Positions 1 to 6,159 are shown, counted from the first letter of the stretch. The stretch: DNA of 7,619 nt from 66-474 sp035572335 (GCA_035572335.1 DATNAW010000164.1:1-7619); one strand, 5' to 3'. A program made the numbers and translations. Notes: generated from the letters alone by a model not told the origin.

Positions 1-620
1 ATCGCGAAAGCGCCCGCGCCGGGCGAGGGAATTTCGAGTTCCTTGTAACCGTGCCCCAGCGGTTCGATGCGCTCGCCGAGGTCGACGGCCTTCGCCATCG
101 CCGCGCGCAACGCGGAGCCGGCGCCGTCGCAGCCCAGCAGCAGTCCACATTGGTGCGTGCGCGGAGTGCCGTCTTGACTCGCAAGGGTGATGGTGGCGTT
201 CGCGAAGTCGGCATCCGCCAGCCCTGCATCGAAATGCAGCGTTGCGCCCGCGCGTTCGGCCGCATCCAGCAACAGGATGTTCAAGCCGCCGCGCGAGACC
301 GAGCGGATCACTTCGGAATCGTCGAGGCCGTAGCGCTGCAGATTGGCCTCGCCGTCCAGCGGATGCACCATGCGTCCACGCATCATCACGGCCTGAGCCA
401 GCACCGCGTCCGCCAGGCCGGCCTTGCGCAAGGCGTTCAGGCCGCGCTCGGCCAGCGCGAGATTGATGGAACGGCCGCCGAGGAAACCGCGCACGCGCGG
501 GTCGGGACGGCGTTCGAAAACCTCGACGTCGAAACCACGCTGCGCCAGCAGCGTCGCCAGCAGCGAACCCACCAGGCCCGCGCCGATGATGGTGATGCGT
601 GGGCGCGTGTTCGCGGTCAT
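1..620 (-). CDS. kmo: Kynurenine 3-monooxygenase, N-terminal 206 residues (cut by the left window edge)
   Basis: FAD-dependent, NADPH-using hydroxylase that converts L-kynurenine to 3-hydroxykynurenine. Translating the minus strand from ATG at 620-618 gives the flavoprotein nucleotide-binding motif GAGLVG at residues 13-18, with the ribose-binding acidic residue E36 ending the second strand (VEVFERR). These are followed by GRSINLAL (about 49-56), MRGRMVH (80-86), the second FAD motif GCDGAGSALR (163-172) and HGYKELEIP near the edge. R83 and Y97 sit where the substrate-binding R84 and Y98 of the Pseudomonas fluorescens enzyme are expected. The frame stays open to base 1, so the rest of a usual roughly 450-residue protein lies outside. 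The start overlaps the kynureninase stop as ATGA, which implies translational coupling; no strong ribosome binding site is visible. The motif set makes the assignment secure. Confidence 0.94.
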   Translation of the reverse strand, partial: MTANTRPRITIIGAGLVGSLLATLLAQRGFDVEVFERRPDPRVRGFLGGRSINLALAERGLNALRKAGLADAVLAQAVMMRGRMVHPLDGEANLQRYGLDDSEVIRSVSRGGLNILLLDAAERAGATLHFDAGLADADFANATITLASQDGTPRTHQCGLLLGCDGAGSALRAAMAKAVDLGERIEPLGHGYKELEIPSPGAGAFA

Positions 621-1906
621 GCGTATCGCCCGCGCCACGCCTGCGCCGCTTCGGCATAGCGCAGGCAATCGGCGAAGGTGTTGTACAGCGGCGCCGGCGC
701 GATGCGCATCACGTCGGGTTCGCGCCAATCGCCGAGCACGCCGTGCGCGGCCATGTGGTCGAACAGCGACTGACCGGCGTCGCGCCCCGCGCGCACGCGC
801 AGCGAAAGTTGCGCGCCGCGTTGTGCCGGAGCCGAGGGCGTCAGAATTTCCAGCACGTCATCGAGCTGCGTCCCGATCAGCCACGCGAGATAGGCGGTCA
901 GTCGTTTTGATTTTTCGCGCAATCGCCGCATGCCCGCGCGCTGGAACAGTTCCAGTGACACGCGCAGCGGGGCGAGCGCGAGGATCGGCGGATTGGAAAG
1001 CTGCCAGCCTTCGGCGCCGGGTGCGGAATCGAACGCGGGTCGCATCTGGAAGCGCGTGGCTTCGTTGCGGCCCCACCAGCCTTCGAAGCGTGGCAGTTTC
1101 GCGTGTGCATGGCGCGCGTGCACGAAGGCACCGGCGACCGCGCCGGGGCCGGAGTTGAGGTACTTGTACGAACACCACGCGGCGAAATCGCAGCCGGCAT
1201 CGTGCAACGCGAGATCGATGTTGCCGGCCGCGTGCGCGCAATCGAAACCGGCGACGCAACCTTGCGCATGCGCGAGTTTCGTGATCGCGGCGATGTCGAA
1301 GACTTGCCCCGTGAGGTATTGCACGCCCGGCAGCAACACCAGCGCGATGCGCTTGCCGTGTTGCGTCAGTGCGCCTTCGACCGCGGCCATCGACAGCGTG
1401 CCGCCCGGTTCGTCGCCGGCGAGTTCGATCAAGGACTCGGCAGGGTCGTAACCGTGGAAGCGGACTTGCGACGCCGCGAGATCGCGGTCGGAAGGAAACG
1501 CATTGCGTTCGATCAGGATCGCATGGCGTTCCGGCGTCGGCCGGTAGAAGCTCGCCATCAGGAGATGCAGGTTCGCGGTCAGCGAATTCATCGCCACCAC
1601 TTCGATCGGCTCCGCACCGACGACTTCGGCGAGTCCGTCGCGCACTTCGCGGTGGTACGGCAACCATGGATGCCGCGCGTGCAGGTGGCCTTCCACGCCC
1701 AGCCGCGCCCAATCATCCAGTTCGTCCAGCAGCGCCTGCCGGACGCCGCGCGGTTGCAGGCCCAGCGAGTTGCCGACGAAATAGGTTTGTTCACCGCCGC
1801 CGTGCGGTGGAATCAGGAACTCGCCGCGCAACGCGTGCAGCGGATCGGCATCATCCTGCGCGCGCGCCCAGTCGGTGTCCGCACGGAACTCTGCGTTGGT
1901 CGACAT
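617..1906 (-). CDS. kynU: Kynureninase
   Basis: PLP enzyme that hydrolyses kynurenine or 3-hydroxykynurenine to anthranilate or 3-hydroxyanthranilate plus alanine; cytosolic. The 429-residue product has the usual family length. Landmarks, numbered from the chosen start: VGNSLGL (44-50), HPWLPYH (79-85), NSLTANLH (107-114), the cofactor-contact segment FDCAHAAGN (221-229, with D222 and H225), WCSYKYLNSGPG (244-255, with K248 as the Schiff-base lysine and Y247 beside it), and GWWGRN (276-281). The start is ATG at 1906-1904, 10 bases after an AAAGAGGG ribosome binding site. An in-frame ATG nine codons upstream (1933-1931) lies inside a dispersed repeat and is probably not used. The gene overlaps the next one, kynurenine monooxygenase, by 4 bases, so the two enzymes are likely made together. 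Confidence 0.96.
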   Translation of the reverse strand: MSTNAEFRADTDWARAQDDADPLHALRGEFLIPPHGGGEQTYFVGNSLGLQPRGVRQALLDELDDWARLGVEGHLHARHPWLPYHREVRDGLAEVVGAEPIEVVAMNSLTANLHLLMASFYRPTPERHAILIERNAFPSDRDLAASQVRFHGYDPAESLIELAGDEPGGTLSMAAVEGALTQHGKRIALVLLPGVQYLTGQVFDIAAITKLAHAQGCVAGFDCAHAAGNIDLALHDAGCDFAAWCSYKYLNSGPGAVAGAFVHARHAHAKLPRFEGWWGRNEATRFQMRPAFDSAPGAEGWQLSNPPILALAPLRVSLELFQRAGMRRLREKSKRLTAYLAWLIGTQLDDVLEILTPSAPAQRGAQLSLRVRAGRDAGQSLFDHMAAHGVLGDWREPDVMRIAPAPLYNTFADCLRYAEAAQAWRGRYA

Positions 1907-1916
1907 GTATGGAGTG

Positions 1917-1924
1917 CCCTCTTT
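1917..1924 (-). promoter_or_regulatory. Ribosome binding site of kynureninase
   Basis: The minus strand reads AAAGAGGG, ending 10 bases before ATG 1906. It decides between two in-frame starts. The upstream ATG at 1933 has only repeat sequence in front of it and would place this site inside the coding region. Confidence 0.6.
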
Positions 1925-1927
1925 CGA

Positions 1928-2001
1928 CGTCATTCCCGCGAAAGCGGGAATCCAATTTGATCTTGCATGTGGTTTGGATTCCCGCTTTCGCGGGAATGAC
2001 G
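1928..2001. repeat. Pair of inverted dRS3/REP-like palindromes between operon genes
   Basis: Two 28-base arms (1928-1955 and 1974-2001) are perfect reverse complements separated by 18 bases. Each arm is itself a palindrome of the form ATTCCC-N8-GGGAAT (1932-1951 and 1978-1997), with an 8-bp stem and a GAAA or TTTC loop. The pair fills most of the 117-bp gap between the secreted-protein gene and kynureninase, both transcribed leftward. In RNA it could form either one long 28-bp hairpin or two short ones, so it may stabilise the upstream message or reduce transcription into kynureninase. There is no T-run, so a classic intrinsic terminator is not supported. The core matches the published form of neisserial dRS3 repeats; homology to those is not claimed. 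Confidence 0.93.
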
Positions 2002-2023
2002 GGCAAAACGGTATTCGATGTTT

Positions 2024-2539
2024 TCAGTGTTCCACGGCAGCCACGATCGACCGGCATCCCGCGTCGAAAGTCGCCTGCCAATCCGCCGGCGCATTGTCCG
2101 GGCGGATGCAGCGCACCTGGATCGCGAGGTTGGAGCGGTACGCGTACACCTCGGTGTAGCTGTTCTTTTCGTGGTTCTCGGTGGCGGTGTAGCGCAGGCT
2201 GGAGGTGCCATCCAGCGCGCCGGACGCGACGTAGCCGGGCAACTTGCGCGCACGCGCGGTACCGTCGTTGAGGAATTTCTGGAAACCCTGCACGCCATCG
2301 ACCTGCTCGGCGGTTACGGTGATGCGCGCAAGCGCGTTGGCATCGCCGGGATCCTTCACCTGCAGCGCGACGAACTGGCGCGGGCCATCCAGTTTCTCCA
2401 TCAGCATGGGCCACGCATCCGGCGCAGAAAATTTCACCGCGTCGTTGGCGAGCGAATAATCCGCCGCGAAGGCGGCGGGGGCGAGCGCCAGCGCGCACGC
2501 GCCGAACAGCGCGATCGATGATCGTGTCTTGCGATTCAT
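2024..2539 (-). CDS. Small secreted protein of unknown function, coupled to ACMSD
   Basis: A 171-residue protein that I do not recognise. Residues 1-25 look like a Sec signal peptide: basic start MNRK, hydrophobic core IALFGACALALAPAA, and an AFA-AD cleavage site after residue 25, leaving a mature protein of about 146 residues for the periplasm. The mature part alternates likely strands and helices (VKFSAPDAW, ARITVTAEQV, GFQKFLNDG, SLRYTAT, SYTEVYAYRSNLAIQVRCI, WQATFDAGCRSIV). This arrangement is reminiscent of PsbP/DUF1795-like folds, a low-confidence resemblance. C144 and C162 could form a disulphide. ATG at 2539-2537 overlaps the ACMSD stop as ATGA and is preceded by GGAGG at 2549-2545, a strong ribosome binding site, so this start is preferred over the longer open frame reaching upstream inside ACMSD. 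Its tight coupling to a cytosolic decarboxylase is unexplained. Confidence 0.85.
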   Translation of the reverse strand: MNRKTRSSIALFGACALALAPAAFAADYSLANDAVKFSAPDAWPMLMEKLDGPRQFVALQVKDPGDANALARITVTAEQVDGVQGFQKFLNDGTARARKLPGYVASGALDGTSSLRYTATENHEKNSYTEVYAYRSNLAIQVRCIRPDNAPADWQATFDAGCRSIVAAVEH

Positions 2540-3561
2540 GCAGCCTCCGCAGGCGTGGTGAAACGTTGTTCGGGCAAGCCCAGCCATTCCAGCGCGGCGC
2601 CGTGGAACAGGCGTTCGCGCTGGCGCGGCTGCAACTTGAGTGCATCGATGCCGCTGCCGGGCTGCTGTTCGCCCAGTGGAAACGGATAATCCGTGCCCAG
2701 CATCACGCGGTCGTCGCCGACCACGTCGAGAAGGTAGCGCAACGCCTGCGGGTCGTGCACGCAGGTGTCGAAAAACAGTTGGCGGAAGTATTCGCGCGGC
2801 GCGCGCGAATTGTCCACGGCCACCAGGTCGGGACGCATTCGGAAACCGTGTTCGATGCGGCCGATGGTGAACGGGAACGAGCCGCCGCCGTGTGCGAACG
2901 CGATGCGCAACGAAGGCAGCCGCTCCAGCACGCCGCCGAAGATCAGGCAGCACGCGGCGCGCGACTGTTCCGCCGGCATGCCGACCAGCCACGGCAGCCA
3001 GTATTTCGGCATCGTCTCCTTGCCCATCATGTCCCAAGGGTGGATCAGGATGGCGGCGCCGAGGTCGGCCGCGGCTTCGAAGAACGGGAACAGTTCAGAC
3101 GCGTCGAGGTTCCAGTCGTTGATGTGCGAGCCGATCTGGACGCCCTGCAGGCCGAGCTGTTCGATGCAGTGCTCCATCTCCTCGATCGCGAGGCGCGGCG
3201 ATTGCAGCGGCACGGTGCCGATGCCGGCGTAATGCCGCGGCTGGTCGCGGCAGATTTCCGCGGTGTGCTCGTTCAAGTGGCGGTGCAGCTCGCGCGCCTG
3301 GTTGGGTTTCGCCCAGTATGAAAACAGCACGGGCACCGTCGAGATCACCTGCACGTCCACGCCGAGGCGCTTGCATTCCTCGGCGCGGAAATCGGCGTCG
3401 AAAGCGTTCTGCCAGACCTCGCGGAAGAACTTGCGATCCTTGTAGATGCGATGGCGCCCGTCCGCGTTGACCATCACCGGGAAGCGCGCATCGCCGTATT
3501 TCTCGGCGAGGTTCGGCCATTCCGGCGGCAGGATGTGCGAGTGGACGTCGATCTTGAGCAT
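2536..3561 (-). CDS. 2-amino-3-carboxymuconate-6-semialdehyde decarboxylase (ACMSD)
   Basis: Zinc-dependent amidohydrolase-superfamily decarboxylase (called nbaD in Pseudomonas). It converts the ring-opened product of 3-hydroxyanthranilate to 2-aminomuconate semialdehyde, diverting it from spontaneous closure to quinolinate and NAD. The 341-residue product matches the family length. The metal ligands fall in the expected order: the HxH pair H7/H9 in DVHSHILPP, H174 in LIHPWDMMG, H224 in FAHGGGSFPF and D291 in GTDYPFPLGE. R235 in IGRIEHGF matches the arginine known to reach into the neighbouring subunit's active site. ATG 3561-3559 is chosen because MLKIDVHSH is the normal N-terminus; the frame stays open 36 codons further up, into a dispersed repeat, without homology-like sequence. 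It appears to be the first gene of the operon and overlaps the next gene by 4 bases. Confidence 0.95.
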   Translation of the reverse strand: MLKIDVHSHILPPEWPNLAEKYGDARFPVMVNADGRHRIYKDRKFFREVWQNAFDADFRAEECKRLGVDVQVISTVPVLFSYWAKPNQARELHRHLNEHTAEICRDQPRHYAGIGTVPLQSPRLAIEEMEHCIEQLGLQGVQIGSHINDWNLDASELFPFFEAAADLGAAILIHPWDMMGKETMPKYWLPWLVGMPAEQSRAACCLIFGGVLERLPSLRIAFAHGGGSFPFTIGRIEHGFRMRPDLVAVDNSRAPREYFRQLFFDTCVHDPQALRYLLDVVGDDRVMLGTDYPFPLGEQQPGSGIDALKLQPRQRERLFHGAALEWLGLPEQRFTTPAEAA

Positions 3562-3567
3562 CCTGCA

Positions 3568-3573
3568 AGTATA
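3568..3573 (-). promoter_or_regulatory. Candidate -10 box for a leaderless ACMSD/kyn operon transcript
   Basis: The minus strand reads TATACT, then TGCAGG, then the ACMSD ATG, so transcription would start at or within a base or two of the A of ATG. No ribosome binding site at a usable distance is present: the only AGG touches the ATG directly. Both points fit a leaderless message. The -35 position (TTCGAG at 3596-3591, 17-bp spacing) is poor, so an activator may be needed. This is a prediction from sequence only. Confidence 0.45.
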
Positions 3574-3586
3574 AAGGCCGGAACCT

Positions 3587-3614
3587 AGGACTCGAAGGTG
3601 GCTTGTCGAGTCCT
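3587..3614. promoter_or_regulatory. Perfect 9-bp inverted repeat over the -35 region (candidate operator)
   Basis: The arms AGGACTCGA (3587-3595) and TCGAGTCCT (3606-3614) are exact reverse complements with a 10-base spacer. Equivalent points lie 19 bp apart, about two helical turns, as expected for a dimeric regulator. The left arm covers the predicted -35 region of the ACMSD promoter. Kynurenine operons are known to be controlled by Lrp/AsnC- or LysR-type regulators in other bacteria, but the regulator here is not in the window. An RNA hairpin in a longer leader is the main alternative. Confidence 0.5.
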
Positions 3615-3663
3615 TCATCTCCGCTACCAAGTCGATCAGTCTTGGCCTCTCGGTTTTTTTGCT

Positions 3664-3691
3664 CGTCATTCCCGTGCAGGCGGGAATCCAG
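3664..3691 (+). repeat. Left dRS3/REP-like palindrome of the GIY-YIG unit
   Basis: A 28-base repeat with core ATTCCC-N8-GGGAAT at 3668-3687 and flanks CGTC and CCAG. It is the inverted partner of 3995-4022, with one mismatch (T in place of C at the inner stem, leaving a wobble pair). It begins about 100 bases upstream of the ACMSD start and ends 12 bases before the GIY-YIG ATG. Confidence 0.9.
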
Positions 3692-3703
3692 TCGGGTCAG
3701 GGC

Positions 3704-4020
3704 ATGGTCCGCAATCCGACGGTCTATATCCTCGCCAGCAAACGCAACGGAACGCTCTATGTCGGCGTCACGTCCGATCCGGTCAAGTGCCTGTGGGAAC
3801 ACAAGCACGGCTTGGTGGATGGATTCACCAAGAAATACCAGGTGCATGCGCTGGCATATCTGGAGCAACACGATCGCTGGAGCAAGCGATCCTCAGGGAG
3901 AAGCAGATCAAGAAGTGGAATCGTGCCTGGAAGATTCGCCTGATCGAGGAAGCCAATCCGGAATGGCGTGACCTCTACCCGGAAATCGTGGAAGCTGGAT
4001 TCCCGCCTGCGCGGGAATGA
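3704..4020 (+). pseudogene. GIY-YIG family endonuclease, frameshifted
   Basis: Small single-domain GIY-YIG nuclease of the YhbQ/UPF0213-like type. From ATG 3704 the first frame gives VYILASKRNGTLYVGVTSD (residues 7-25), where VYI and YVG stand for GIY and YIG, then WEHK and DGFTKKYQVH, up to about residue 57. The conserved second half (EQAILREKQIKKWN, then NPEWRDLYPEIV) continues only in the next frame, from about 3874. The 317-base span is one short of 106 codons, which fits a single lost base near 3872-3874. The segment PVKCLWEHK has Cys29 where the family has its catalytic Arg (R27 of I-TevI), a probable CGC to TGC change. The last residues and the TGA stop come from the right-hand repeat. 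The 3' end overlaps the FUSC gene antisense by 46 bases. The gene is likely inactive unless the frameshift is a sequencing error. Confidence 0.85.
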
Positions 4021-6113
4021 CGGTTGTTTGGTGACGCAGTCTCGTCCGTTGGTTTCAGCACGTGCAACAAGCTGTTGATGGCGTCGACGATGCGATCGCT
4101 GGCGTCGTGCAGGGTCGCGTCGAAAGCATCGTCGCGACCGGCAGGCGACGCCGCGAGCGCGCGCTGGCAATCACGCAGGTGATGTCCGCCTTGCGGGGCG
4201 CGCGACGCGCGCAGCGCATCGGCACAGTCGCGTAGCGCGGCATCGCAGGCTTTTGCAAACGTGTCCAGCAGTGGATTGCGCGGCACGTCGGCGCCCGCGC
4301 GCGAAGCTTCCAGAGCCATCGACGCGCGCATCAGCCGGTTCGCCTGCGCCACCAGCGCTTCGGCGCGCGGCAGGTTGGCGCGGCTGGCGGGTTCCGCGCG
4401 CAAGCGGTCCAGCGAGGCTTGGGCGTCGCTGCGCGCTGCGCGCGCGGCGACGCGGGTTTCATCGCGCGCCTGCGTGTCGCCGCGCAGTGTCGCGTCGAGA
4501 TAATTGGCATAGGCATCCAGTAATTTTGCGAGTACCGCCCGTTCGCGTCCCCGTTCCCATGTCGGCCACAGGAAACACGCGAGCAAGGCGAGCGCGCTGC
4601 CCAGCGCGGTGTCGATCGCGCGCGCCTGCACCGAGGCTTCCGCCGGGATGCCGTAGAACGAAAGCAGGATCACCACGAGGCCGGTCAGGCAGACCACCGC
4701 GATGCCGTAGTGCACGGTCGCAAGTTCGCGAAAGGCGAAACACAGCACCGCCATCAGTGCCAGCGCGAACCAGAAATTGTTGAAGCCCGCGAAATGCAGG
4801 AACGCCGTGGTCAGCAGCAGGCCGCCGAGCGTGCCGGCGACGCGCAGCAGGCCGTAGCGCCAGGTCGCGCCGAAATCGGGTTTCAGCACGATCGCGACGG
4901 TCATCGGCATCCAGTAGCCGCGCGATAGCGGCAGCACGTGCGACAAGGCCAGCGCGATCGCCACGCATACGCCACAGCGCACGGCGTGCCGGCAGGCAGG
5001 CGAGGCAAGCCGCAGGTTGGCGCGCAGGATCGCGAGCGGATTGGCCGGTCGCAGCGCGCGCGGCAGGCGGAACTCGGTGGCCTGCGCGCGGATCTCGCCG
5101 CGGCTGCCTGCGGTGTCGGTGTTGCGAACCGCGGCGCGCAACTGCCCGCCCAGTGCCGCGAGTCGCGCTTCGGCGATGCGCGTCACCGGTGCGGAAGGCG
5201 CCGATTCGATGCGCTTGGCCGAAGCGGTGTAAGCGTCAAGCGCCGCCTGCGATTGCGGAGGCGCAGCCTGTTCCAGCGCGGCGGCGATCGTCTCCAGCAC
5301 GGCCGCCGCGCACGTGCGTGCGCGCGCCAGCGTGTCGAACACGGAAGGCACTTCGCAATGCGTCTGCTGGTGGGCCAGTGCGAACAATTCGAGACGGGTG
5401 CGTTCGGCGAGTTCGGCCAGCACGCGGAACGCTTCCACCGCGCGCCCGCGCGCGCGCCCGGCGCCGAACAGCAGTGTTTGCAGATCGTTGAGCGATGGCG
5501 GCAGCGCGACGACCGCGTTGCGTGGAACGTCCGTTCGCGCGAAGTCGGCGAGTCCGCGGAACGCATGCGCAAGTGCCAGCCGTTCCGGGCGGTAGCGCTG
5601 CAGCGGCCATGCGGCGATCGCGAACAGCGCCTGCAGCACGCCGCCACCGAGGATCAGCAACGCCGCCGGCCACGCGTCGCGAGCGGCGTGCGGCTCGGCG
5701 CCCATGATCACGAGCAGCACCAGGCTGGACAGGCCGGCGCGCGTCGCGTCCGGACCGATCGCGACCAGCAGCGCGCTGCCGAATCCCCACAATGCCGCCA
5801 CCACCAGCAGCGCGATCGGCCATTGGCCGAACACCGAACCCGCGAACGCCGCGACGCCGGAAGCCAGCGCGGCCAGCAGCATGCGCTGCAGGCGTAGCCG
5901 GTACGGGCCCGGCTGATCGACGAACATGACATTGAGCGCGCCCGCCGAAATGCCGAGGCCCGCGCCGAGGTGATCGGTGAGCGCACCGATCGCAAGCGGC
6001 GACACGATCGCCGCGGTGTTGCGCAGCGCCACCGGCCATGGCACGTCGCGCTTCTGGGTCGCGACGAGCGGGTGCAGCAGCGGGGTTTCGCGCAGACGGG
6101 CGAGAAGGGTCAT
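3975..6113 (-). CDS. FUSC family (YccS/AaeB-like) inner-membrane protein
   Basis: A 712-residue protein with the duplicated layout of the fusaric acid resistance/YccS family, whose characterised members export aromatic acids or similar compounds; the substrate here is unknown. The first membrane block spans about residues 28-170 (for example LLAALASGVAAFAGSVFG and WPIALLVVAALWGFGSALL). A helical cytosolic region follows (about 175-345). The second block (about 376-517) contains the FUSC hallmark RGYWMPMTVAIVLKPDFGAT (398-417) and RVAGTLGGLLL (424-434). An Ala/Arg-rich helical tail ends the protein. ATG 6113 is chosen because the N-terminus and total length then match the family; longer upstream reading has no family-like sequence, and the ribosome binding site is weak. 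Residues 698-712 are encoded by the dispersed repeat and the antisense end of the GIY-YIG unit, so the native C-terminus has been replaced or extended. It is divergent from the response-regulator gene. Confidence 0.9.
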   Translation of the reverse strand: MTLLARLRETPLLHPLVATQKRDVPWPVALRNTAAIVSPLAIGALTDHLGAGLGISAGALNVMFVDQPGPYRLRLQRMLLAALASGVAAFAGSVFGQWPIALLVVAALWGFGSALLVAIGPDATRAGLSSLVLLVIMGAEPHAARDAWPAALLILGGGVLQALFAIAAWPLQRYRPERLALAHAFRGLADFARTDVPRNAVVALPPSLNDLQTLLFGAGRARGRAVEAFRVLAELAERTRLELFALAHQQTHCEVPSVFDTLARARTCAAAVLETIAAALEQAAPPQSQAALDAYTASAKRIESAPSAPVTRIAEARLAALGGQLRAAVRNTDTAGSRGEIRAQATEFRLPRALRPANPLAILRANLRLASPACRHAVRCGVCVAIALALSHVLPLSRGYWMPMTVAIVLKPDFGATWRYGLLRVAGTLGGLLLTTAFLHFAGFNNFWFALALMAVLCFAFRELATVHYGIAVVCLTGLVVILLSFYGIPAEASVQARAIDTALGSALALLACFLWPTWERGRERAVLAKLLDAYANYLDATLRGDTQARDETRVAARAARSDAQASLDRLRAEPASRANLPRAEALVAQANRLMRASMALEASRAGADVPRNPLLDTFAKACDAALRDCADALRASRAPQGGHHLRDCQRALAASPAGRDDAFDATLHDASDRIVDAINSLLHVLKPTDETASPNNRHSRAGGNPASTISG
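3995..4022 (-). repeat. Right dRS3/REP-like palindrome of the GIY-YIG unit
   Basis: Core ATTCCC-N8-GGGAAT at 3999-4018 with an 8-bp stem and CTGC loop, in inverted orientation to 3664-3691. It is read in two ways at once: on the plus strand it ends the GIY-YIG frame with GFPPARE and TGA, and on the minus strand it encodes RHSRAGGNP in the tail of the FUSC protein. Confidence 0.9.
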
Positions 6114-6141
6114 GTGGCGATTGTGCCTTGGGCTTGCCGGG

Positions 6142-6159
6142 CCGTGGCGGGCGCCACGG
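6142..6159. other. Hairpin in the FUSC leader region
   Basis: CCGTGGC and GCCACGG form a perfect 7-bp stem with a GGGC loop (GCCC on the minus strand), 29 bases upstream of the FUSC ATG. On the minus strand it would lie in the 5' untranslated region and might affect translation or stability. On the plus strand TGATTTT follows it, but no plus-strand gene ends here, so a terminator role is unlikely. Confidence 0.4.

Larger units (their letters stand above)
3664..4022 (+). mobile_element. Palindrome-bounded GIY-YIG unit (putative mobile or formerly mobile element)
   Basis: A 359-bp unit whose two ends are inverted copies of one 28-base palindromic repeat, matching at 27 of 28 positions. A single GIY-YIG nuclease gene fills the interior. 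The interior is visibly less GC-rich than the flanking ACMSD and FUSC genes. The architecture resembles REP-bounded RAYT transposase units, with a GIY-YIG nuclease in place of the tyrosine transposase. That analogy is an inference: no clear target-site duplication is seen, and movement is not shown by the sequence alone. Confidence 0.5.

Noticed and set aside
51..659. Long plus-strand frames across the kynurenine and FUSC genes
   Set aside because: All lie opposite strongly motif-supported minus-strand genes and show low-complexity shadow composition typical of GC-rich DNA.
1907..1933. Longer kynureninase start (ATG at 1933, MTSKEGTPY)
   Set aside because: The ATG lies in the dispersed palindrome and has no ribosome binding site, while ATG 1906 has AAAGAGGG at 10 bases.
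2024..3037. A single 337-residue minus-strand frame covering the secreted protein
   Set aside because: The upstream half is an Arg/Ala-rich shadow of ACMSD. The signal peptide, ribosome binding site and ATGA overlap place the true start at 2539.
3562..3669. Longer ACMSD start (ATG at 3669)
   Set aside because: It would add 36 residues encoded by repeat and promoter sequence. The family N-terminus begins at MLKIDVHSH.
1928..4022. CRISPR-like array from four similar repeats
   Set aside because: The copies are in inverted pairs, far apart and without regular spacers.
3651..4030. Target-site duplication around the GIY-YIG unit (CGGTTTTTTT versus CGGTTGTTTG)
   Set aside because: Only 8 of 10 bases match, in T-rich sequence. 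The two copies also sit at different distances from the repeat ends, the right one overlapping the repeat, so chance is likely.
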